Under the pieces are notes generated by a model that ran no database searches, was not told where the DNA came from, and saw nothing but the letters and a program-made list of their open reading frames with translations. Made by a program: the position numbers and the translations under genes. DNA of 64,000 nucleotides from Ignavibacterium sp037440165 (GTDB lineage: Bacteria > Bacteroidota > Ignavibacteria > Ignavibacteriales > Ignavibacteriaceae): NCBI RefSeq assembly GCF_037440165.1, contig NZ_JBBIUQ010000014.1, positions 20,177 to 84,176 of the forward strand, read 5' to 3'. Positions 27,773-35,665 of the stretch are shown here, piece by piece. Numbering within the stretch: the stretch's first letter is position 1; each line of letters begins with the position of its first letter.

Positions 27773-28714
27773 TTAAACTTCCTTACCTGTTTTAAGCTCA
27801 ATAGCTTTACGGACAAAACCATCAGCTTGCTTGAGTAATCTCTGTGCTTCAGTAAAATCAACTTTCGCTTTTATCATTATAAGTGCACTTTTAACATGGT
27901 AATTCGCCTGCTCAAGATACTTTGTTGCATCTTCATAACTAACGCCTGTAATCATCATAACTATTCTTTTAGCTCTTTCAATTAATTTCTTATTAGTCAT
28001 TTGCAAATCAATCATCATGTTTTCATAAGTTTTCCCTAACCTAACCATTACAGTAGTAGTGATCATGTTCAGAACAAGTTTCTGAGCAGTTCCGCTTTTC
28101 ATTCTTGTCGATCCCATAATTACTTCGGGACCAACATAAGGACAAATCGCCACATCAACTTCTTTGATGTTAAAATGTTCTCGAGGATTTGTTGTTACAA
28201 ATAATGTTTTAGCTCCGAGTTCTTTTGCCTTCTTAACTGCTCCAACTACATAGGGAGTTCTTCTGCTTGCTGCAATTCCACATACAACATCTTTAGAAGA
28301 AACATTTGCAGCAAGAACATCTTTAGCACCATTTTCCTCATAATCCTCAGCGCCTTCCTGCGCACGAAACATTGCTTCTCTTCCACCAGCAATGTAACCT
28401 TCAATCAATCCATAAGGTGTTCCGAAAGTTGGCGGACATTCAGATGCATCAACAACTCCAAGCCGGCCGCTTGTTCCAGCACCAAAGTAAAGTAATCTTC
28501 CACCATTTTTAATTGCTTGCACAACAATTTCAACTGCTTCAGCTATGTATGGAATTTCTTTTTCGACAGCTAACGGAACAAGTTTATCTTCTTCATTAAT
28601 AATTTTCAGAATGTCAACAGTAGGAAGTTTATCTATATTCATCGAGCGCAGATTTCTTTGTTCAGTAGTTAGTCTACTAATTTCCTCAAAAATTTTTATT
28701 GATTCTGACGACAT
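27773..28714 (-). CDS. murQ: N-acetylmuramic acid 6-phosphate etherase MurQ
   Basis: SIS-domain enzyme of 313 residues that cleaves the lactyl ether of MurNAc-6-phosphate to give GlcNAc-6-phosphate and D-lactate in the cytoplasm. Visible are the phosphosugar-binding GAGTSGRLGVVDASECPPTFG with the catalytic Glu, EGYIAGG, CGIAASRRTPYVVGA, and the GSTRMKSGTAQKLVLNM segment, all diagnostic. Length is normal. It is divergent from the NagB/PIG-L fusion, consistent with a shared aminosugar-recycling function. Confidence 0.96.
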   Translation of the reverse strand: MSSESIKIFEEISRLTTEQRNLRSMNIDKLPTVDILKIINEEDKLVPLAVEKEIPYIAEAVEIVVQAIKNGGRLLYFGAGTSGRLGVVDASECPPTFGTPYGLIEGYIAGGREAMFRAQEGAEDYEENGAKDVLAANVSSKDVVCGIAASRRTPYVVGAVKKAKELGAKTLFVTTNPREHFNIKEVDVAICPYVGPEVIMGSTRMKSGTAQKLVLNMITTTVMVRLGKTYENMMIDLQMTNKKLIERAKRIVMMITGVSYEDATKYLEQANYHVKSALIMIKAKVDFTEAQRLLKQADGFVRKAIELKTGKEV

Positions 28715-28741
28715 TGTTTTTCCTGATGAAATTTATATATC

Positions 28742-28749
28742 CAAATATA
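28742..28749 (-). promoter_or_regulatory. Putative -7 box of murQ (TAnnTTTG type)
   Basis: Minus-strand TATATTTG matches the Bacteroidota -7 consensus TAnnTTTG and lies 27 bp before the murQ ATG. No good TTG was seen 19-21 bp upstream, so support is partial. The divergent nagB-like gene has an identical octamer at 28821-28828. Confidence 0.45.
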
Positions 28750-28820
28750 AAAACTCTGTTAAAGAATTTAAGATATTTTGATAAAAAGCACTTATTTTTT
28801 TAATCAAATAAGAGCTTGGT

Positions 28821-28828
28821 TATATTTG
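28821..28828 (+). promoter_or_regulatory. Putative -7 box of the NagB/PIG-L gene (TAnnTTTG type)
   Basis: TATATTTG on the plus strand, 53 bp before the ATG at 28882, equals the octamer found in the divergent murQ promoter region. A -33 TTG at the proper distance is not seen. Confidence 0.4.
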
Positions 28829-28881
28829 AATTGCACAATAAATAAAATTTATGTTTAACAAGTCCTGAAGAGCAAATCAGT

Positions 28882-31215
28882 ATGTTATCAAAAGTTGAAC
28901 AATATTATCTCGAACAATCTGGTCGCGAACTAATTTATAAACCGACTGAAAAAATTCCTGTAATACAAGTGCCAAATTTTCCTGAACTTGGTAAAATGAC
29001 TGCACTTCGATTTATTGAATGGATGCAGGAAAATCCGGGTGGAGTTATTTCATTACCAACAGGAAAAACGCCTGAACATTTTATTAAATGGGTTGCTCTC
29101 TTTCTTAAAAGCTGGAATGAAGAAACTGTTATCAAAGAACTTAAAAAAGTTGATCTTGATCCGGAAAATAAACCAGATATTTCAAGCTTTCGCTTTGTTC
29201 AGATAGACGAATTCTATCCGATTGACACTAATCAGCATAACAGCTTTTATTACTACATTCAGAAATTTTATTTCAGCAACTGGGGACTTGACAGGAAGAA
29301 GGCATTGTTTATGAACATTAATGAAATTCCAACTCCAAACAATCTCTCTCTTGATGAAATCTTTCCTGATCAAGTTGTTGATTTATCACTTCGAACAAGA
29401 TGGGCAAGTACAACATTAGAAAGATTACAAAAACAAACTATAGAAATTGTTGATCAGTTCTGCACCGACTATGAAAAGAAAATTCGTGAAATGGGTGGAA
29501 TAGGTTTCTTTCTTGGTGGGATTGGTCCGGATGGACACATTGGTTTTAATGTAATGGGAAGTGATCATTATTCAACTACGAGATTAATTCCAACTAACTA
29601 TGAAACTCAAGCTGCTGCCTCAACTGACTTAGGTGGAATCGAGATTGCCAGAAAAAGATTAGTAATTACAATTGGTCTCGATACAATAACTCATAATCCT
29701 GATGCTACCGCTATAATAATTGCAGCAGGAGAAGCAAAAGCAAACATCGTTAGAGATTCAATTCAATCTGAAAGGACAAATAAATTTCCGGCAACTGTCT
29801 TGCAGAGATTAAAGAATGCTCGTTTCTATCTCACAAACGGTGCTGCATTCAGACTTATTGAAAGAAGATATTTTGATGTTGTAAAAGAAGATCCAATAAC
29901 TCAAATATCAATTGAAAGAGCAGTTATCAATCTTGTTGTCGAAAAGAAAAAATCTTTGCTTGAATTATCTAAGGAAGATTATAATTCAAACAAACTTACA
30001 AAACTTGTTCTGGAGAAAACTAAAAAATCTCCAAAGCAAATTGGTCAGGAAATTTACGATGCGATTATTGAGCGCTTACAAAGAGGAATGCAGCCGGTTA
30101 CAAATCAGGTAATACTTCATACTGGTCCTCATCACGATGATATTCCACTTGGCTATTTGCCTTATATAAATCATCTTGTAAGAGAGCCAAGCAACAAACA
30201 TCATTTCGTTACTATGACAAGCGGTTTTACTGCAGTCACAAATTTATATATGCTCGGATTGCTTGAAGATCTGAAAGTATTTTTACACAATGCTGATTTC
30301 CGTGAAAGGTTTAAAGAAAGATATTTTGACCCTGAATTCAAAGAAGGAAAAGACAAAGATATTCACCTCTATCTTGATGGACTTGCAGCACACAGCAGAA
30401 CAATTCGCAAAGAAGCTGTTTCGAGAAGATTGCTCAGAAATATGATTGAGATTTATGAAGAGGATAATATAAATTATTTAGAAGACCGTGTTGATGAACT
30501 TATTAATTATTTCAAAACTCAATATCCCGGCAAAAAAGATATTCCACATGTTCAGAAATTAAAAGGAATGATGAGAGAATTTGAGGAAGAAATTGTGTGG
30601 GCATTTTTCGGATTTAATACAAGTTCAGTAACACACATGCGATTAGGATTTTATCAGGGCAATATCTTTACTGAAAATCCTGAAATGAACCGCGATGTAC
30701 TGCCTATACTTGAATTGTTAAAACAAATTAATCCAACAATAGTTACTGTCGCACTTGATCCGGAAGGAAGTGGTCCTGATACGCATTACAAAGTTTTACA
30801 GGCAACTTCAGAAGCATTGAAACTTTATGAACAGCAAACCGGAAGAAGTGATATTAGAGTTTGGGGTTACAGAAATGTGTGGTATCGTTTCCATCCTGCT
30901 GAAGCAAATCTTTACATTCCGGTTAGTTTGAATTCAATGGCAATAATGGAAAATACATTCCTTAACAGCTATGGTTCTCAACGTGATGCAAGTTTTCCAA
31001 GCTGGGAATATGACGGACCATTTTCAAGATTGGCTCAAAGAATTCAGGTTGAACAATATGATACTATAAGAAATTGTCTTGGTAAAGATTTCTTCCTGAA
31101 GCATAATCATCCAAGAGTCCGTGCTGCTTATGGAATGGTTTATCTGAAAGAATTAACACTTGGTGAGTTTTACTCACATTCAATGGAGTTAAGAAAACTT
31201 ACGGAAAACTTTTGA
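28882..31215 (+). CDS. nagB: Glucosamine-6-phosphate deaminase fused to PIG-L-type deacetylase domain
   Basis: Two-domain protein of 777 residues. Residues about 35-340 are a NagB-type deaminase/isomerase: ISLPTGKTPEHF, VQIDEFYPID and GGIGPDGHIGFN, with the catalytic Asp and His. From about 405 on lies a GlcNAc-PI de-N-acetylase (PIG-L/MshB) domain with the zinc motif at His417-Asp420 in TGPHHDDIPLG and a second ligand candidate in SGPDTHYKV. Together these could deacetylate GlcNAc-6-phosphate and convert GlcN-6-phosphate to fructose-6-phosphate, directly downstream of MurQ chemistry. Long NagB/PIG-L fusions occur in Bacteroidota-group genomes; the activity of the PIG-L half here is an inference. 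Confidence 0.88.
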   Translation: MLSKVEQYYLEQSGRELIYKPTEKIPVIQVPNFPELGKMTALRFIEWMQENPGGVISLPTGKTPEHFIKWVALFLKSWNEETVIKELKKVDLDPENKPDISSFRFVQIDEFYPIDTNQHNSFYYYIQKFYFSNWGLDRKKALFMNINEIPTPNNLSLDEIFPDQVVDLSLRTRWASTTLERLQKQTIEIVDQFCTDYEKKIREMGGIGFFLGGIGPDGHIGFNVMGSDHYSTTRLIPTNYETQAAASTDLGGIEIARKRLVITIGLDTITHNPDATAIIIAAGEAKANIVRDSIQSERTNKFPATVLQRLKNARFYLTNGAAFRLIERRYFDVVKEDPITQISIERAVINLVVEKKKSLLELSKEDYNSNKLTKLVLEKTKKSPKQIGQEIYDAIIERLQRGMQPVTNQVILHTGPHHDDIPLGYLPYINHLVREPSNKHHFVTMTSGFTAVTNLYMLGLLEDLKVFLHNADFRERFKERYFDPEFKEGKDKDIHLYLDGLAAHSRTIRKEAVSRRLLRNMIEIYEEDNINYLEDRVDELINYFKTQYPGKKDIPHVQKLKGMMREFEEEIVWAFFGFNTSSVTHMRLGFYQGNIFTENPEMNRDVLPILELLKQINPTIVTVALDPEGSGPDTHYKVLQATSEALKLYEQQTGRSDIRVWGYRNVWYRFHPAEANLYIPVSLNSMAIMENTFLNSYGSQRDASFPSWEYDGPFSRLAQRIQVEQYDTIRNCLGKDFFLKHNHPRVRAAYGMVYLKELTLGEFYSHSMELRKLTENF

Positions 31216-31238
31216 TGCTCTTAAACATAAAGTTAAAT

Positions 31239-31260
31239 GTCGCAACCTGAAGGTTACGAC
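31239..31260. repeat. Short palindromic repeat downstream of the NagB/PIG-L gene
   Basis: GTCGCAACCT, a 2-base loop GA, then AGGTTACGAC: a 10-bp stem with one mismatch, flanked by TGT... and ...TACA. There is no U-tract, so it is more likely a dispersed palindromic element than a terminator, though it may act as an RNA-stabilising hairpin. Confidence 0.5.
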
Positions 31261-31290
31261 TACAATTATTAATAATTAGTTAAACTAGTT

Positions 31291-32418
31291 ATGAAACAAA
31301 ACAGAAGAGATTTTCTTAAAACGACTTCGTTATTAACTGCAGCATCGTTCAGCGGTTTAACAACGAAATCATTTGCCAATAACTTTATTAAAAGCAAAGG
31401 CACTAAAATGAAATTCACATTCAGACCATACACGCTTGAGCTGAAACATACATTTACTGTTGCTGTTAGTTCCCGAACAACAACTCCGGTAATGTTAACT
31501 GAAATTGAATTCGATGGTGTCAAAGGTTATGGTGAAGCTTCAATGCCGCCTTACCTGGGCGAATCGCAGGAAACTGCAACAAAATTTTTATCGAAAGTAA
31601 ATCTTGAACAATTTGATGATCCTTTTGAAATTGAAAAGATACTTGAATATGTTGATTCAATTGATGAAAAGAATACAGCAGCAAAAGCTTCAGTAGATAT
31701 TGCGCTGCACGATCTTGTCGGAAAATTAATTGGCAAGCCATGGTACAAAATCTGGGGCTTTGATAAATCAAAAACTCCATATACTACTTTCACGATTGGT
31801 ATCGATAAACCTGAAGTTGTAAGACAAAAAGTTAAAGAAGCAGAAGAGTTTAAAGTTCTGAAAGTGAAACTCGGTAAAGAAAACGATCGTGAAATGATTG
31901 AAACCATTCGTTCAGTTACAGATAAACCTTTGACTGCAGATGCCAATCAGGGATGGATAGATAAAAACTATGCAATCGAAATGATTCAATGGCTTCATAC
32001 ACAAAATGTTCTTTATATCGAACAGCCAATGCCAAAAGAAATGATTGATGAAAATGCGTGGATTACCGAACACTCACCTATTCCTGTTCTTGGAGATGAA
32101 TCAATTCAGAGAATTCCTGATTTAATAAAGATGAAAGATGTTTACTCAGGAGTAGTTATTAAACTTATGAAATGCGCCGGAATGCGCGAAGCATATAAGA
32201 TGATTACATTAGCAAAATCATTAGGAATGAAAGTGATGTTAGGTTGTATGACAGAGACTTCCTGCGCAATATCTGCTGCAGCACAAATATCACCTGAGGC
32301 TGACTGGGCAGATCTTGATGGAAATCTTTTAATTAAAAATGATCCTTATGAGGGTGTTAAAGTAATTGATGGTAAAATCACTTTGAATGATTATCCCGGA
32401 ATTGGTTTAAAAAGTTAG
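31291..32418 (+). CDS. Dipeptide epimerase (enolase superfamily) with Tat signal
   Basis: Protein of 375 residues. The N-terminus has a twin-arginine motif (NRRDFLKT) and hydrophobic stretch, predicting export of the folded enzyme. The mature part is an enolase-superfamily MLE-type barrel: capping domain (FRPYTLELKHTFTVA), catalytic lysines in VLKVKLGK, metal ligands in TADANQGW, YIEQPMP and GDESIQ, and the opposite lysine in VVIKLMKCAG. This pattern fits L-Ala-D/L-Glu epimerases that process murein peptides. An in-frame ATG at 31408 with AAAGG 7 bp before it could give a cytosolic form. Located after the murQ/nagB pair. MenC is a less likely alternative because of the Tat signal. Confidence 0.85.
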   Translation: MKQNRRDFLKTTSLLTAASFSGLTTKSFANNFIKSKGTKMKFTFRPYTLELKHTFTVAVSSRTTTPVMLTEIEFDGVKGYGEASMPPYLGESQETATKFLSKVNLEQFDDPFEIEKILEYVDSIDEKNTAAKASVDIALHDLVGKLIGKPWYKIWGFDKSKTPYTTFTIGIDKPEVVRQKVKEAEEFKVLKVKLGKENDREMIETIRSVTDKPLTADANQGWIDKNYAIEMIQWLHTQNVLYIEQPMPKEMIDENAWITEHSPIPVLGDESIQRIPDLIKMKDVYSGVVIKLMKCAGMREAYKMITLAKSLGMKVMLGCMTETSCAISAAAQISPEADWADLDGNLLIKNDPYEGVKVIDGKITLNDYPGIGLKS

Positions 32419-32442
32419 TAGTTCAGCAATTTGCATCGAGCT

Positions 32443-32523
32443 ATTTACCACAGAGGCACAGTGAGTTCAATGATTTTTTACTTAATGAATGTTATTGTAT
32501 GCTTTGAAAACTAAGTGGTAAAT
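32443..32523. repeat. 81-bp element with 9-bp terminal inverted repeats
   Basis: ATTTACCAC (32443-32451) and GTGGTAAAT (32515-32523) are perfect inverted repeats bounding a non-coding segment that starts AGAGGCACAGTG. It lies between the convergent epimerase and amidase-like genes. The ACCACAGAGGCACAG text is typical of a dispersed intergenic element, but no second copy is present in the window. Confidence 0.45.
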
Positions 32524-32596
32524 TACTTTCACTTTCCCGAATTTAAAGCTTCACTAACTTGAATTTGTATTCCAGTTTATTCTACATTATTTGATG

Positions 32597-35584
32597 CTAC
32601 TTTACTTCAAGATAATCAAGGATTGATTTCATTACTTCGTTTCTTCTTGATTCTTCATTTATTGTTTCAAACGGAAAACCAAAGATCACAGCACCACGTC
32701 CTTCTGAAAATCCAACTGCAGCACTAAACTCATTTTCACTGTATCTTAATAGAGTTTCACTTCCGTTTATTGGTCCTAACTGATCAGGTGCTTCAACTTT
32801 GTAAATTTTATCACCGAATGATGTGTTAAATGTGAAATTAGAATTATTCTTAGAAAATTTTTGACTTACCGAATAAACCTCTCCTCTTCTTGATGCAAAA
32901 CCATTCTTCAATTTCATCCGGAGAACTTCATTCGCATACTTAATTCCACTGCTGTCTTTATCTGAATAAAGATCAGTTCCGATATAGGAACCGCTCATAA
33001 AAATTTTACCACCAAGCTGAAGATATGTTTTAATTTTTTCTTTTAGTAAATCAGGAATAGTCTGAAACTCAACTTCTTTCGGACCATTTAATTTTGGCGG
33101 CATTGTTTTCTTTTCTTCTCCGAAGATGAAATCAATAAACTGATACTGTGAGAGCGAAATATTTCCTTCCCAGGCAGCTTCATCACTCATACTACAAAAT
33201 GAAAAACCGTTGTGCAACAAAGCTTTGCCGTGTGTGTAAGTAAAATCAAATGTGTTGCCAGCGATGATCTTTGTTTCGAAATCCGAAGCACTTGCACCGT
33301 GTCCAGGATTATCATCCGTCGCCCATTTGGAATTCGGATCAAAGTTAAACTGAATTCCTGTAAAGCCATAATCATACAAATAAGGAACTCCTTCATCAAT
33401 GAAATTGAGAAAACCCATAAATGTTGGAGACTCAAATGATGCAGGAGGAGCAACTCTGTCAAATCCATTCACAACCAATAGTGGTTGCGTATTCTTTTTT
33501 GAAATTCCAACTGATAAAATTTCAGATGGAAAACTTTCGCCGCCTTTATTCAATGCGGTAACTTTAAATGAATAAATTTTACCCGGCTCAAGGTTCTCAA
33601 TAACGAATGAAGTTGAATCAACCAATCTTCCGTTATCAAAACCGCCTTCATCAATGCGAGTATAGACAATATACTTTTCCGGAGTTGCAGTCGGTTCCAA
33701 AGGATCTTCTTTTGGCTGCCAGGAAAGAACTGCTTTATTACCGATTAATAATGCGGAGAAGTGAGTAACAGGCAACGGCTGAACAACATAGTCAAATCCG
33801 TACTGATAAGATAAAAATTTTAGAATGCCCTTATATATTGAACGCGATGCATCAAACTTAAATCTTGGATCGAGTTGAAATTTCATATCCAGAAAATTCT
33901 GATGAGAAAGAAGTTCAAGTAACATCGAAGGAAAATTAGGACGAGCAGCTTCACTGTACATTGCATCCATTAGCTGCCTTCTTGTCCATGCGCTGTCGTA
34001 TAAAGATTTCAGATCCTCAACAATCTGAGTTTGAACAATATCAGCAAGATCACGATTTGCTAATCTTGAAACTCCGTCAGGAAAAATTTCTGAAGAATCG
34101 AGAGCAGGAGTGCTGTAAATCATCAGCGTACCGATTACAGTATCATTTCTTGTTATTCCTGCATCAGTATGAAATGCAAGAGAAACATCAATCGGAATTC
34201 CAAGACCTTTTTCATCTCTGTTGCGATTTGGTCCGAAAGGTTTTCCATAAAGATAGTTTCCATACTCAGCTCGTGATTGATAGTCATCTTTATAATCATC
34301 TTTGCTGTTATTGAGATTGTAAACAAGTGTATCCGGCATACCAGCAAATTGCAGCCAGTATCTTGAACCTTCCAAAAACTTTGCTCTTTTACTTAATTGT
34401 CCATCTCTTTCAACAACACCCATTCCGCCGCCGAAACGAACTGCATCAGCTGAAACAATTCTTCCCTTTGTCTTGCTTTTGTTTGACAAAAGAACAAATT
34501 GATTCTTGTCTTTACCTTTGTTGAATTTGAATTTACCAAGATGGATCCATGTATCTCCGCCAATTCTTTGGTTGATTCTGAATTCAGTTTGTCCACCTGC
34601 GTGCGACACAAGATAAATTGCTTCTTCTTCACTGTCTTCAAATGATTGATAAGAAATGTAAACTACATATTCACCTGTTTCAGGAAATTCCGGATTCCAT
34701 TTAACTGATGCGGTTTCAACAGTATCAGTTTCAATATACTTGCTTGTTCCCATTCTGAAAGGATTTTCACCTTCTTTTAATGTTGGATTCTTCATTGCAA
34801 ATCCTGTGTCGAAGGTTTTCCATTTCAGATTTTTTGTTTTGGTTGTTTCAATGAAAGCTTTCTGCTTATCGTTATCATTATCAACAATAACTTCATTTAC
34901 CTGAGCATCTCTTTCACGCGGAACAAAGACTGTTGCGCCAGCATTTTCAAGCATTGGAATAAGAAACGGAATCGTAAAATTTAATGGTCCGATATCTTCA
35001 ACAGTTTGGAACAATCTTGCACGTTGCCACATCCAGCGCTTTTCCTGGTTATTGTAATACCAACCGTGACTGTGCCAGAGAAGAATATTTTTATCGTTCA
35101 AACCATTTGTCACCGAATAAGGTTTGCTGATGTTTTTTATCAGAGTTGGTTTTCGCTCAATTGAAATCGGCATTCTTGACTTATCAATTTCCAGAGTTTC
35201 AGTTCTGTAATAATTAGGAATTAACTGCTCGATCGGATATTTGTCAGCATAAATTTCAAATTGATATAGCGAGTACTCTTCTCCCCAGAAATTAATAATT
35301 GAATCATTGATTGCTTTTACATTTTCTTCTCTTAGAGGAATTGAAGCAAACTGCTTTGTGAATCGTATAATAATCTTTTTTTCATCTTCATTATAAAAAA
35401 TAGTATCAATCTTTCCTGCTGAAGGGATATTCAAATGTGTTCTTAATTCCTGATAATAGTTTCTGAACTCAGATTCTTTTGTTCTGAACTCTTCTTCTTC
35501 AATAAATTCTTTTACAACTGCACAGCCAGAAAAAATTATCAATAATAAGAATCCTGTGATATAATGATAGAATCTTATTTTCAT
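32597..35584 (-). CDS. Amidase_3-like lipoprotein with golvesin-like and FN3 domains
   Basis: Protein of 995 residues with a lipoprotein signal (LLLIIFSGCAV, lipobox Cys). Dispersed through residues 170-630 are motifs matching N-acetylmuramoyl-L-alanine amidase type 3: LLWHSHGWYY (zinc His), VFVPRERD, LAFHTDAG (zinc His) and MLLELLSHQN (catalytic Glu). A golvesin-C-terminal-like beta domain (residues about 270-400, WNPEFPETGEYVVYISYQ) is inserted inside the amidase fold. An FN3 domain (about 660-750) and a C-terminal domain of unknown type follow. Homologues are often called xanthan lyase by transfer from other genes; the amidase motifs argue for peptidoglycan peptide removal. Enzymatic activity is inferred. 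Confidence 0.75.
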   Translation of the reverse strand: MKIRFYHYITGFLLLIIFSGCAVVKEFIEEEEFRTKESEFRNYYQELRTHLNIPSAGKIDTIFYNEDEKKIIIRFTKQFASIPLREENVKAINDSIINFWGEEYSLYQFEIYADKYPIEQLIPNYYRTETLEIDKSRMPISIERKPTLIKNISKPYSVTNGLNDKNILLWHSHGWYYNNQEKRWMWQRARLFQTVEDIGPLNFTIPFLIPMLENAGATVFVPRERDAQVNEVIVDNDNDKQKAFIETTKTKNLKWKTFDTGFAMKNPTLKEGENPFRMGTSKYIETDTVETASVKWNPEFPETGEYVVYISYQSFEDSEEEAIYLVSHAGGQTEFRINQRIGGDTWIHLGKFKFNKGKDKNQFVLLSNKSKTKGRIVSADAVRFGGGMGVVERDGQLSKRAKFLEGSRYWLQFAGMPDTLVYNLNNSKDDYKDDYQSRAEYGNYLYGKPFGPNRNRDEKGLGIPIDVSLAFHTDAGITRNDTVIGTLMIYSTPALDSSEIFPDGVSRLANRDLADIVQTQIVEDLKSLYDSAWTRRQLMDAMYSEAARPNFPSMLLELLSHQNFLDMKFQLDPRFKFDASRSIYKGILKFLSYQYGFDYVVQPLPVTHFSALLIGNKAVLSWQPKEDPLEPTATPEKYIVYTRIDEGGFDNGRLVDSTSFVIENLEPGKIYSFKVTALNKGGESFPSEILSVGISKKNTQPLLVVNGFDRVAPPASFESPTFMGFLNFIDEGVPYLYDYGFTGIQFNFDPNSKWATDDNPGHGASASDFETKIIAGNTFDFTYTHGKALLHNGFSFCSMSDEAAWEGNISLSQYQFIDFIFGEEKKTMPPKLNGPKEVEFQTIPDLLKEKIKTYLQLGGKIFMSGSYIGTDLYSDKDSSGIKYANEVLRMKLKNGFASRRGEVYSVSQKFSKNNSNFTFNTSFGDKIYKVEAPDQLGPINGSETLLRYSENEFSAAVGFSEGRGAVIFGFPFETINEESRRNEVMKSILDYLEVK

Positions 35585-35620
35585 ACACTACTCTGTAATA
35601 TTTTTCTAAATTGAACTAAT

Positions 35621-35651
35621 AAAAAAGTGCTCTCGTTTAAGAAGAGCACTT
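35621..35651 (-). terminator. Rho-independent terminator of the GHL10 gene
   Basis: On the minus strand AAGTGCTCT (35651-35643) and AGAGCACTT (35633-35625) form a perfect 9-bp stem with a 9-base loop, followed by a T run and TATTAG. It is 15 bp past the stop of the gene at 35666-38065 and just before the amidase-like gene, so those two genes are separate transcription units. Confidence 0.88.
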
Positions 35652-35665
35652 CAGATGTTTTCTGT

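Noticed and set aside
31291..32418. Dipeptide epimerase as the missing menC
   Set aside because: It carries a Tat export signal and sits with murein genes; o-succinylbenzoate synthesis is cytosolic.
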